A stretch of DNA of 9,331 nt from WQUF01 sp031549525 (GTDB taxonomy: Bacteria > Bacillota > Clostridia > Clostridiales > Clostridiaceae). The stretch is from contig JAVBPQ010000074.1 in assembly GCA_031549525.1 (NCBI GenBank), forward strand, positions 1 to 9,331, written 5' to 3'. Position numbers and translations under genes: made by a program. The notes under the pieces were generated by a model. It searched no databases, was not told the DNA's origin, and saw only the letters and a program-made list of their open reading frames with translations. Positions 1 to 5,990 of this stretch are shown one piece after another; the first letter of the stretch is position 1; every line of letters starts with the position of its first letter.

Positions 1-398
1 TTCTTACAACAAATACTGAAAAACATGTTGCAGAAAAATTGATAAAAGAAGATATAAGAAATGCTCATTTTGAGTATGCAAGAAAAATTGTTACTATGTA
101 TCATGATGAAAGCTCTGCAAATGAAGCAGAAAAAAATTACAAAATGGTTTCAGAGGGAAAAATTCCTTCTCAAATGCCAGTTTATACTTTTAAAAACAAA
201 GAAGCATCCATATGTGAATTGTTAAAACTAGCTGGCTTTGCAACATCAAACAGCGAAGCAAGGAGACATGTTTTAGGTCGTGCTGTAAAATTAAATGGAG
301 ATACCATTGAAAACATAGACTTTAAAATTATATTGGATTCACCTGTGATAATTAAATTTGGGAAAAATAGATTTGCTAAAATACTATATGATAACTAA
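1..398 (+). CDS. tyrS: Tyrosyl-tRNA synthetase, C-terminal part (5' end outside window)
   Basis: The reading frame is open from the window edge (first full codon at position 3) to TAA at 396-398, giving 131 residues of a longer protein. The TTG at 39 is an internal Leu codon, not a start. The visible part begins at the end of the catalytic/anticodon region: a helical segment (ARKIVTMYHDESSANEAEKNY) resembles the bacterial TyrS motif around 'AKEIVTRFHG..AA..AE..F'. It is followed by the linker 'KIPSQMPVY' and then an S4 RNA-binding domain (ICELLKLAGFATSNSEARRHV...VKLNGD), which contacts tRNA-Tyr in this family. The catalytic HIGH and KMSKS regions lie upstream and are not visible. The enzyme charges tRNA-Tyr in the cytoplasm. 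The S4 domain deviates slightly from the common 'GGVKING' form (here GRAVKLNG). The gene is convergent with the butyrate operon and shares a terminator with it. Another S4-domain protein is possible but much less likely given the segment before S4. Confidence 0.88.
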   Translation, partial: LTTNTEKHVAEKLIKEDIRNAHFEYARKIVTMYHDESSANEAEKNYKMVSEGKIPSQMPVYTFKNKEASICELLKLAGFATSNSEARRHVLGRAVKLNGDTIENIDFKIILDSPVIIKFGKNRFAKILYDN

Positions 399-500
399 AA
401 TTATAATTTATTTTATATGTTAAATATTATTACACCAAATACTAAAATCATAGATTTAAACATGGCAAGAGCAATGGGTATACTCCCTATAAAATAGCAA

Positions 501-530
501 AAAGCTGTCTATTAAAATTAAGACAGCTTT
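501..530. terminator. Bidirectional hairpin terminator between tyrS and bcd
   Basis: Perfect 10-bp inverted repeat AAAGCTGTCT (501-510) / AGACAGCTTT (521-530) with a 10-nt AT-rich loop. Read on the minus strand, the stem is followed by a run of T (CTTTTTG...), so it fits a Rho-independent terminator for the bcd operon, whose last stop codon is at 540-542. On the plus strand the stem ends in TTTAAATTT and could also stop tyrS transcripts. The preceding spacer, 399-500, is AT-rich and I see no gene in it. Confidence 0.8.
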
Positions 531-539
531 AAATTTACA

Positions 540-1679
540 TTATTTTACCCCCATAAGACCAGCTATTACCATCTTTTGGATCTCGTTTGTTCCTTCATAA
601 ATCTCAGTTATCTTAGCATCACGCATCATTCTTTCAACAGGATATTCCCTAGTATATCCATACCCTCCATGGAATTGAACTGCAAGCCTTGTAACGTCAT
701 TAGCAACTTCTGAAGCATAATATTTTGCCATTGAAGCCTCTTTCAAATAAGGTTTGTTTTGATCCTTTAAAACAGCAGCTTTATATACCATAAGCCTTGC
801 GCAATCAGTTTTAGTCTGCATCTCTGCTAATTTAAATTGTGTGTTTTGGAAAAATGATATAGGTTTTCCAAATTGCTTTCTTTCTTTAACATATTTTACA
901 GTTTCATCGATTGCACCTTGAGCAATTCCCACAGCCATTGCACCTATTGAAATCCTTCCGCCACCTAATAGGTTTAAGAATATATTAAGACCTTTTCCTT
1001 CTTGACCTAGCATATTAGATGCAGGAACAACACAATTTTCAAATATAAGCTCGCAAGTGGAAGAAGCTCTCTGACCCATCTTCTTCTCTTCTCTTCCGAT
1101 TGTAAATCCAGGAGTGTCTTTTTCAATTATAAATGTAGACATACCTTTTTTACCTAAAGCCTTATTTGTCATACAAGCAACTATAAAGAAATCTGCAAAT
1201 GTAGTGGTTATAAACATCTTTGTTCCATTTATTATATAATTATCCCCATCTCTAGTTGCAGTAGTCTGCTGACCTGATGCATCAGAACCTGCCCCAGGCT
1301 CAGTTAAGGCAAAAGCTCCCACTCTCTTTCCAGAGCATAAATCCTTCATATATTTTTCAATCTGATCTTTTGTACCATATTGATATAAACCTGATAATAT
1401 CAATGATGAATGTACAGATACCGAAACTGCAACTGCAGGAGAAACCTTTCCAAGTTCTTCTACACAGATAGCATTTGTCAGATAATCTCCTCCGCATCCT
1501 CCAATCTCTATAGGCATTGGTATGCCAAATAGACCTGCCGCGGCCATCTTCTCTTGCATACCTTCTCTCATCTTCTCCTCTTCATCCATTTCCTCAATAT
1601 AAGGTTTAATCTCGTTCTCTGCAAATTGTCTTACCATTTGAATTGCTAATTCCTGCTCTTTTGATAAACTAAAATCCAT
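540..1679 (-). CDS. bcd: Butyryl-CoA dehydrogenase (short-chain acyl-CoA dehydrogenase)
   Basis: This 379-residue flavoprotein has the usual length of clostridial Bcd. Visible motifs in order are ALTEPGAGSD (124-133, acyl-CoA dehydrogenase signature contacting FAD/substrate), NGTKMFIT (151-158), RKQFGKPI (267-274), QFHGGYGYTREYPVER (335-350, FAD-binding signature) and IYEGTNEIQ (360-368). Glu362 in YEGT aligns with the catalytic base of short- and medium-chain acyl-CoA dehydrogenases. With EtfAB encoded just upstream, it should reduce crotonyl-CoA to butyryl-CoA in the cytoplasm, with electrons from NADH; in clostridia this is coupled by flavin bifurcation to ferredoxin reduction. It starts at ATG 1679 behind a strong AGGAGGGG site, 15 nt after the etfA stop, and is the last gene of the CoA-transferase-etfB-etfA-bcd operon. 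The family is certain; C4 specificity is inferred from the neighbourhood and from its similarity to Bcd. Confidence 0.93.
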   Translation of the reverse strand: MDFSLSKEQELAIQMVRQFAENEIKPYIEEMDEEEKMREGMQEKMAAAGLFGIPMPIEIGGCGGDYLTNAICVEELGKVSPAVAVSVSVHSSLILSGLYQYGTKDQIEKYMKDLCSGKRVGAFALTEPGAGSDASGQQTTATRDGDNYIINGTKMFITTTFADFFIVACMTNKALGKKGMSTFIIEKDTPGFTIGREEKKMGQRASSTCELIFENCVVPASNMLGQEGKGLNIFLNLLGGGRISIGAMAVGIAQGAIDETVKYVKERKQFGKPISFFQNTQFKLAEMQTKTDCARLMVYKAAVLKDQNKPYLKEASMAKYYASEVANDVTRLAVQFHGGYGYTREYPVERMMRDAKITEIYEGTNEIQKMVIAGLMGVK

Positions 1680-1694
1680 AATGCCCCTCCTATA

Positions 1695-2687
1695 TCACTT
1701 ATTAGATTTTTTAATGACTTCTGTAAGCTTTGGTATTATAGCTCTAACATCGCCAACAATTCCCAAATCTGCAACTTCAAATATAGGAGCTGTCTCTGAT
1801 TTATTTATAGCTATGATATATTCAGAATCTTCCATCCCAGCTAGATGCTGAATAGCTCCAGATATACCACATGCCATATATAAATCTGGTCTCACTGTTT
1901 TACCAGTCTGACCTACCTGGCGAGATTGCTCAATCCAACCAGCATCCACATTTGCTCTTGAAGAAGATACTTCTCCGCCTAAAACATCAGCAAGCTCTTT
2001 TAACATATTAAAAGATTCCTTGTTTCCAATGCCACGACCACCTGATACAAGAATAGATGCTTCAGTGATATCCACATTTTTCTTAGATGCCTTTAATACT
2101 TCTCTTATGGTTACAGTCTTATCAGAATCATCAAATTCAACTAAGAAAGGTTTTATCTCACCTTTTCTCTCATCATCTCTCTCACATGCCTTCATAACTC
2201 CAGGGCGCACTGTAGCCATTTGAGGTCTATAGTTTTCACATATAATTGTAGCCATTATATTTCCACCAAAAGCTGGTCTTGTCATCATAAGAAGCTTATT
2301 TTCAGGATTGATTTCAAGTTTTGTGCAATCAGCAGTAAGACCTGTATGTATTCTTGCAGCAACTCTTGGAGCTAAATCTCTTCCAATTGAAGTTGCTCCA
2401 TATAATATTATTTCAGGTTCAAATTCTTTTACTATTCTATCAAAAACCTTAGCATAAGGCTCTGTCATATATTCACCTAAAATAGGATCATCAACGACAA
2501 TAACTGTATCTGCTCCAAAACTTATGATATCTTGAGCTTTATCAGTAATCTTATTACCTAATAAAATACCAACCACATTTTGCTCTAAATCTTTAGCAAG
2601 CTCCCTTGCTTTTCCTATTAATTCAAGTCCTACCTTCTGAATTTCTGAATCCCTTTGTTCAATAAAAACAAATACATCTTTGCTCAC
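1695..2687 (-). CDS. etfA: Electron transfer flavoprotein alpha subunit
   Basis: This 330-residue EtfA has an N-terminal ETF fold (1 to about 190) and a C-terminal FAD-binding domain. The latter shows SGGRG (215-219), SSSRANVDAGW (241-251), QVGQTGKTV (257-265) and the GISGAIQH loop (274-281), followed by INK (294-296) and GIVGD. This is the classic EtfA FAD signature; no N-terminal ferredoxin-like extension is present. It forms a heterodimer with EtfB and passes electrons to Bcd. The start is GTG at 2687. An ATG overlapping it at 2689 is followed at once by TGA, so it cannot be the start. The SD GGAGGTG overlaps the etfB stop codon, which suggests coupled translation. One small oddity is INKSETAPIFEVADLG, where the family usually has INKDPEAPIF..ADYG. 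The bifurcating role is inferred from the EtfB partner type and the pathway. Confidence 0.95.
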   Translation of the reverse strand: MSKDVFVFIEQRDSEIQKVGLELIGKARELAKDLEQNVVGILLGNKITDKAQDIISFGADTVIVVDDPILGEYMTEPYAKVFDRIVKEFEPEIILYGATSIGRDLAPRVAARIHTGLTADCTKLEINPENKLLMMTRPAFGGNIMATIICENYRPQMATVRPGVMKACERDDERKGEIKPFLVEFDDSDKTVTIREVLKASKKNVDITEASILVSGGRGIGNKESFNMLKELADVLGGEVSSSRANVDAGWIEQSRQVGQTGKTVRPDLYMACGISGAIQHLAGMEDSEYIIAINKSETAPIFEVADLGIVGDVRAIIPKLTEVIKKSNK

Positions 2688-2691
2688 ATCA

Positions 2692-2700
2692 CACCTCCTA
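2692..2700 (-). promoter_or_regulatory. SD of etfA overlapping the etfB stop codon
   Basis: On the minus strand the etfB stop TAG (2700-2698) shares its G with the GGAGGTG Shine-Dalgarno that serves the GTG start of etfA at 2687, six bases further on. This site decides for GTG over the overlapping ATG, which runs directly into TGA. The arrangement suits equal production of the two ETF subunits. Confidence 0.85.
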
Positions 2701-3486
2701 TATCAAATATCTTTCTTGTAATTTTTTATGTATGATATCTACAGCTTCATCCGTTGATAATTTACTATGCAAAACACCTTTTGCTTTTCCTTGCTTTGTA
2801 AAAGAGCGTATTACCTTTGTAGGAGAACCTTTTAATCCTATATTAGCCATATCAACAGTATCTTCTAAATCCTTTAGAGTCCACTTTAAAATTTCATCTT
2901 TATAAGCTTTAAATATTCCCCCTATTGACATATATCTTGGTTTTGCAAGCTGGCTTAATGCAGTGATAAGACAAGGAGTCTTAACTTCTATGATATGATA
3001 CCTATCTTCAAATTGCCTTTTAACTATCAATTTTCCATCCTCTATTTCAACCTCTTCAGCATAGCTAACTTGTGGAACTTTAAGGTGTTCTGCAAGCTGA
3101 GGACCAACTTGAGCTGTATCTCCATCTATTGCTTGCCTTCCTGTAAAAATAATATCATATTCTAATTTCTTTAATGCTGCTGCAAGAGTACAGGATGTCG
3201 CCCATGTATCTGCTCCTCCAAAAGCTCTATCGGTAACAAGTATAGCTTTATCGCATCCCATAGCTAAAGCCTCACGAAGAGCAACCTCTGCCTGAGGTGG
3301 ACCCATGCACAAAACTGTAACATGTCCATTTGTCTTTTCTTTAAGCCTAAGTGCAGCTTCAATACCTGCCTTATCATCAGGATTTATAATACTTGGTACA
3401 CCTTCTCTTATTAAAGTATTAGTTACAGAATCAAGCTTTACTTCGGTGGTATCTGGTACTTGCTTAATACATATTATAATTTTCAT
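2698..3486 (-). CDS. etfB: Electron transfer flavoprotein beta subunit, bifurcating type
   Basis: This 262-residue EtfB starts MKIIICIKQVPDT, the usual family opening. Signatures are DRAFGGADTWATS (86-98) and GRQAIDGDTAQVGP (116-129), then a C-terminal arm (about 190-262) that wraps around EtfA. The DGDTAQVGP form is typical of clostridial ETFs that bind a second FAD and bifurcate NADH electrons. Respiratory ETFs bind AMP there and show a different loop (for example AIDDDCNQTG in the human protein). With EtfA it would oxidise NADH, sending one electron to ferredoxin and one towards crotonyl-CoA via Bcd. The start is ATG 3486 with a modest AAGGAAG site about 9 nt upstream, weaker than those of its neighbours. 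The gene follows the CoA-transferase by 35 nt without a visible terminator, so it is probably co-transcribed. Confidence 0.95.
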   Translation of the reverse strand: MKIIICIKQVPDTTEVKLDSVTNTLIREGVPSIINPDDKAGIEAALRLKEKTNGHVTVLCMGPPQAEVALREALAMGCDKAILVTDRAFGGADTWATSCTLAAALKKLEYDIIFTGRQAIDGDTAQVGPQLAEHLKVPQVSYAEEVEIEDGKLIVKRQFEDRYHIIEVKTPCLITALSQLAKPRYMSIGGIFKAYKDEILKWTLKDLEDTVDMANIGLKGSPTKVIRSFTKQGKAKGVLHSKLSTDEAVDIIHKKLQERYLI

Positions 3487-3521
3487 TTTATCGATCTTCC
3501 TTTTTTGTAAATTTTAAGAAA

Positions 3522-4826
3522 TTATTCATCAATTTTAGTGCCAAATCTTCTTTCAAACTCTTCTGTTAACTCTTGTCTAAAATTAGGATGAGCAATGCTT
3601 ATAAGAAGTTTAGCTCTATCTTTTAAAGTACGATGTCTAAGCTGTACTGCACCATATTCTGTTACGATATAATCCACATCGTGCCTTGGTACACTCACAG
3701 CAGATCCTTCATCTATGAAAGGAACGATTTTAGAAATTTTTCCACCTTGAGCAGTAGATGCAAGTACTAAAAGCGATTTACCACCTTTTGACATAGTAGC
3801 ACCACGCACGAAATCAAGCTGGCCCCCTATTCCGCTTAACTGTCTTAAACCTGCAGCTTCAGAGCATACTTGTCCCATTAAATCTACTTGAACACCAGCA
3901 TTTATGGATACAACTTTATCATTTTGAGCAACTATATAAGGATTATTAACATAATCCACAGGCATGAGTGCAAAACATGGATTGTCATCGATATATTCAT
4001 AGGTATATTGAGTACCCATTACGAAAGCGATTACACTCTTTCCACGATCTATCTGTTTATATTTATTTGTGATTACACCTCTATCGATTAATTCTATAAG
4101 TCCATCTCCAACTAACTCTGAATGAAGACCAAGATCTTTTCTATCTTTTAATCCAGTAACCACAGCATCAGGAACTGCACCAATTCCTACCTGTATTGTC
4201 GATCTATCTTCTATTAATTTCACACAGTGATCTGCAATCATCTGATCGATTTCACTAGGTTTTGCAGGGGGGATTTGAGGAAGTAATCTTGAAGATTCAA
4301 CTATAAAATCTATCTCTGAAACGTGAACTAATGTATCTCCAAATGTTCTTGGCATCTTATCATTTAATTCAGCTATTACTAACTTTGCATTATCAACGGT
4401 GGCACGGCTATAGTCTACAACTGCGCCAAGACTACAATAACCATGTTTATCAGGGCGGGACATTGTAACAATAGCAACATCAGGAACTAATGTTGTACTT
4501 AAAATCTCAGGAACTTTTGAGAAATTAATAGGAGTAAAATCTACTCTATGTTCTGCATATGGTTTTCTGGTTGATTTTCCTAAAAATATAGCATTGTGAT
4601 GAAAATACTGCTCCATCGCAGACTCACAATATTTAGTTTCTGCCATCATGAGCATATGAACTATTTCTACATTTCTATAAGCTTCTGCATTTTTTACCAT
4701 GGCATCGATTACAACTTTTGCCTCATTACTTGCATGACTTAGTACCACACGATCACCAGATTTTATATGCTTTACTGCTTCTTCAGCTGTAACACAGCGA
4801 GCTTTATAAATATCTTGCCAATTCAT
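3522..4826 (-). CDS. Acetyl-CoA hydrolase/transferase-family CoA-transferase, probably butyryl-CoA:acetate CoA-transferase
   Basis: This 434-residue protein belongs to the acetyl-CoA hydrolase/4-hydroxybutyrate CoA-transferase family (class I, Cat2/AbfT/But-like), with two similar alpha/beta domains. Visible landmarks are GYCSLG (129-134), LHSELVGDGLIELID (234-248) and GIGGQLDFVRGA (332-343). Glu237 in HSEL aligns with the Glu that forms the enzyme-CoA thioester intermediate (Glu238 in AbfT), and GGQxDF is the CoA-binding loop. It is the first gene of a minus-strand operon ending in bcd. It most simply completes the pathway by butyryl-CoA + acetate to butyrate + acetyl-CoA, replacing the ptb-buk route; no phosphotransbutyrylase or butyrate kinase gene lies in the window. 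Start is ATG 4826 with AAGGGGG (4833-4839) upstream. Family and catalytic residue are secure. The substrate is inferred from context: 4-hydroxybutyrate, propionate or crotonate are alternatives, since But and AbfT homologues are hard to separate by eye. Confidence 0.85.
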   Translation of the reverse strand: MNWQDIYKARCVTAEEAVKHIKSGDRVVLSHASNEAKVVIDAMVKNAEAYRNVEIVHMLMMAETKYCESAMEQYFHHNAIFLGKSTRKPYAEHRVDFTPINFSKVPEILSTTLVPDVAIVTMSRPDKHGYCSLGAVVDYSRATVDNAKLVIAELNDKMPRTFGDTLVHVSEIDFIVESSRLLPQIPPAKPSEIDQMIADHCVKLIEDRSTIQVGIGAVPDAVVTGLKDRKDLGLHSELVGDGLIELIDRGVITNKYKQIDRGKSVIAFVMGTQYTYEYIDDNPCFALMPVDYVNNPYIVAQNDKVVSINAGVQVDLMGQVCSEAAGLRQLSGIGGQLDFVRGATMSKGGKSLLVLASTAQGGKISKIVPFIDEGSAVSVPRHDVDYIVTEYGAVQLRHRTLKDRAKLLISIAHPNFRQELTEEFERRFGTKIDE

Positions 4827-4851
4827 TTTTTTCCCCCTTATATTTAAGCTT

Positions 4852-4878
4852 ATTTTAATAAATAATTTATTTTGTCAA
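4852..4878 (-). promoter_or_regulatory. Candidate promoter of the CoA-transferase-etfBA-bcd operon
   Basis: The minus strand carries a perfect -35 hexamer TTGACA (4878-4873). Fifteen bases on lies TAAAAT (4857-4852), a 5/6 match to the -10 consensus. The 15-nt spacing is short, though AT-rich alternatives for the -10 lie one or two bases further. A start point near 4845 would give a leader of about 20 nt that just includes the ribosome binding site at 4833-4839. Confidence 0.45.
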
Positions 4879-4998
4879 TCTTAAAAAAATTCCCTCCTTT
4901 AAGATATTTTGTAGCAAAAATTACTATATTTTATTACTCAAAAATTATCATCATTTCATTAGTGTATCACACTTTTATATAGAATAAAAGCTTTTAAA

Positions 4999-5016
4999 TT
5001 GTTAAAATAATCACAT
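4999..5016 (+). promoter_or_regulatory. Rex-like redox operator, copy 1
   Basis: TTGTTAAaataATCACAT matches the clostridial Rex consensus TTGTTAANNNNTTAACAA at 11 of 14 defined bases, with a perfect left half. Rex represses fermentation genes when NADH is low and is reported to control butyrate genes in clostridia. Binding here is an inference from the motif. Confidence 0.35.
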
Positions 5017-5041
5017 AAAATAATTATTTAAATATAAAATA

Positions 5042-5059
5042 TCGTTAAAATAATAACAT
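5042..5059 (+). promoter_or_regulatory. Rex-like redox operator, copy 2
   Basis: TCGTTAAaataATAACAT matches the Rex consensus at 11 of 14 defined bases and contains the dyad GTTA-6-TAAC (5044-5057). It is the second copy of the element at 4999 and lies just upstream of the plus-strand promoter candidates. Confidence 0.35.
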
Positions 5060-5072
5060 TAATTATTTCCTC

Positions 5073-5100
5073 TTGTATTTTAAATTGAAAATAGTACAAT
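5073..5100 (+). promoter_or_regulatory. Candidate promoter of the crt-thl-hbd operon
   Basis: TTGTAT (5073-5078), a 16-nt spacer and TACAAT (5095-5100, 5/6 match to TATAAT) form the best-spaced sigma-A-like pair I can find. An alternative uses TTGAAA (5085-5090, better -35) with TATATA (5110-5115), but its spacer is 19 nt. Either start point leaves the cre/Rex-like cluster at 5140-5165 downstream of the promoter, a position suited to roadblock repression. Confidence 0.35.
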
Positions 5101-5139
5101 ACATATGAGTATATATTTTTAACAATTATTTTCATGTAA

Positions 5140-5153
5140 TGAAAACGTTGTTA
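5140..5153 (+). promoter_or_regulatory. Catabolite-responsive element (cre) for CcpA
   Basis: TGAAAACGTTGTTA fits the low-GC Gram-positive cre consensus TGWAANCGNTNWCA at 13 of 14 positions; the only mismatch is T for C at position 13. It sits 38 bp before the crt start codon, downstream of the candidate promoters. CcpA is known to control butyrate-pathway genes in clostridia. Occupancy here is inferred. Confidence 0.55.
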
Positions 5154-5165
5154 AACTATTTAAAA
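5148..5165 (+). promoter_or_regulatory. Rex-like redox operator overlapping the cre box
   Basis: TTGTTAAactaTTTAAAA matches TTGTTAANNNNTTAACAA at 12 of 14 defined bases, the best Rex-like match in the window. It shares six bases with the cre at 5140-5153, so CcpA and Rex could compete here. Confidence 0.45.
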
Positions 5166-5181
5166 TAAAAATATAATTGAT

Positions 5182-5188
5182 GGAGGAG
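5182..5188 (+). promoter_or_regulatory. Ribosome binding site that fixes the crt start
   Basis: GGAGGAG lies directly before ATG 5192. The upstream in-frame candidates TTG 5177 and ATG 5180 precede or overlap this site and have no SD of their own, so ATG 5192 is chosen. GGAGG ends five bases before the start codon. Confidence 0.9.
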
Positions 5189-5191
5189 TTT

Positions 5192-5968
5192 ATGAGTCTT
5201 ATTTTAAAAGAAAAAAATGACCACATCTTAACACTCACCATAAACAGGCCCGAGGCCTTAAATGCATTAAATAAAGAATTGCTTACTATTATTGAAGAAT
5301 CAATGATCGAAGCGGAAAAAGATGAAGATATTTATGTTGTCATTTTAACAGGTACAGGAAAAGCATTTGTTGCTGGTGCGGATATTGCCTATATGCAGTG
5401 TATGAGTGGTATGGAAGCAAAAAATTGGGCAAAATTTGGAAGTCATGTATTCTCCACAATCGAAAAGATGTCAAAACCTGTTATAGCAGCTATTAATGGA
5501 TTTGCTCTAGGAGGCGGGTGTGAACTTGCTATGAGCTGTGATATTAGAATTGCATCGGATAAAGCAAAATTTGGCCAACCAGAAGTAGGCCTTGGTGTAA
5601 CTGCAGGTTTTGGAGGCACTCAGAGATTGCCTAGGCTAGTAGGAATTGAAAAGGCAAAGGAATTATTGTTTACTGGTGATATGATAAAAGCAGATGAGGC
5701 TTTAAGAATTGGACTTGTAAGCAAGGTAGTTGCTGCTGAAACTCTGATTGATGAGGCTTTAGATTTTGCAAAGAGAATCACTAAAAATGCACAGCTTGCT
5801 GTAAGGCAGACAAAAGATGCTATAACTCATGGAATGCAATGCGATATAGATTCAGCACTTGCTTATGAAGCAGAAATATTTGGTACTTGTTTTTCCACAG
5901 AAGATCAAAGAGAAGGTATGACAGCATTTGTTGAAAAGCGTAAAGTAACTGGTTTTAAAAATAAATAA
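5192..5968 (+). CDS. crt: Crotonase / short-chain enoyl-CoA hydratase
   Basis: This 258-residue enoyl-CoA hydratase/isomerase-family protein has the usual length. It carries the N-terminal NRPEALNALN segment (18-27), the oxyanion-hole region FVAGADI (59-65), and the signature ALGGGCELAMSCDIRIAS...FGQPEVGLG (105-135). The two catalytic glutamates of crotonase are present: Glu111 (GCEL, rat Glu144) and Glu131 (QPE, rat Glu164). GGTQRLPRLVG (141-151) follows. It should dehydrate (S)-3-hydroxybutyryl-CoA to crotonyl-CoA in the cytoplasm. The reading frame can be extended upstream to TTG 5177 or ATG 5180, but those overlap the SD. It is the first gene of crt-thl-hbd, with 22 nt to thl. Both Glu residues favour hydratase over isomerase activity; the C4 substrate is inferred from the neighbours. 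Confidence 0.95.
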   Translation: MSLILKEKNDHILTLTINRPEALNALNKELLTIIEESMIEAEKDEDIYVVILTGTGKAFVAGADIAYMQCMSGMEAKNWAKFGSHVFSTIEKMSKPVIAAINGFALGGGCELAMSCDIRIASDKAKFGQPEVGLGVTAGFGGTQRLPRLVGIEKAKELLFTGDMIKADEALRIGLVSKVVAAETLIDEALDFAKRITKNAQLAVRQTKDAITHGMQCDIDSALAYEAEIFGTCFSTEDQREGMTAFVEKRKVTGFKNK

Positions 5969-5990
5969 TCGTCATAAAGGAGAGATTTTT

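Larger units (their letters stand above)
4999..5068 (+). repeat. Imperfect tandem direct repeat in the control region
   Basis: Copy A (4999-5029) and copy B (5042-5068) agree at 25 of 27 aligned bases if four A residues (5017-5020) are treated as an insertion in A. Both begin T(T/C)GTTAAAATAAT(C/A)ACAT and end TAATTATTT. The repeat period is 43 bp, close to four helical turns. Each copy carries a Rex-like site, so this may be a duplicated operator. Chance similarity in AT-rich DNA cannot be fully excluded, but a match this long is unlikely. Confidence 0.6.
4827..5191. promoter_or_regulatory. Divergent control region between the two butyrate operons
   Basis: This 365-bp, very AT-rich gap has no credible gene on either strand. 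It must contain the promoters of both operons. I see a minus-strand promoter candidate at 4852-4878, an orphan SD-like block at 4891-4899 (minus), a dyad AGTGT-ATC-ACACT at 4961-4973, a 12-bp perfect palindrome around AAGCTT at 4985-4996, two near-identical Rex-like sites within an imperfect direct repeat (4999-5068), plus-strand promoter candidates at 5073-5115, a TTAACAA half-site at 5119-5125, and overlapping cre and Rex-like sites at 5140-5165. No large RNA structure such as a riboswitch was recognised. Confidence 0.7.

Noticed and set aside
39..41. TTG as a start codon of a 119-residue protein
   Set aside because: The frame is open to the window edge, the upstream codons continue TyrS-like sequence, and no SD precedes the TTG. 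It is an internal Leu codon.
399..500. Possible 11-codon peptide gene starting at ATG about 462
   Set aside because: There is no convincing ribosome binding site and the peptide is too short to support; I treat the stretch as spacer.
1277..1471. Small plus-strand frames opposite bcd, etfA, etfB and the CoA-transferase
   Set aside because: All lie antisense to strongly conserved genes and show no SD or recognisable domain.
5148..5177. TTGTTA plus TATAAT (5172-5177) as the crt promoter
   Set aside because: The -10 is perfect, but the start point would fall inside the ribosome binding site at 5182-5188, leaving no usable SD on the mRNA.
5177..5182. TTG 5177 or ATG 5180 as crt start
   Set aside because: Both precede or overlap the GGAGGAG ribosome binding site that serves ATG 5192, and have no SD of their own.
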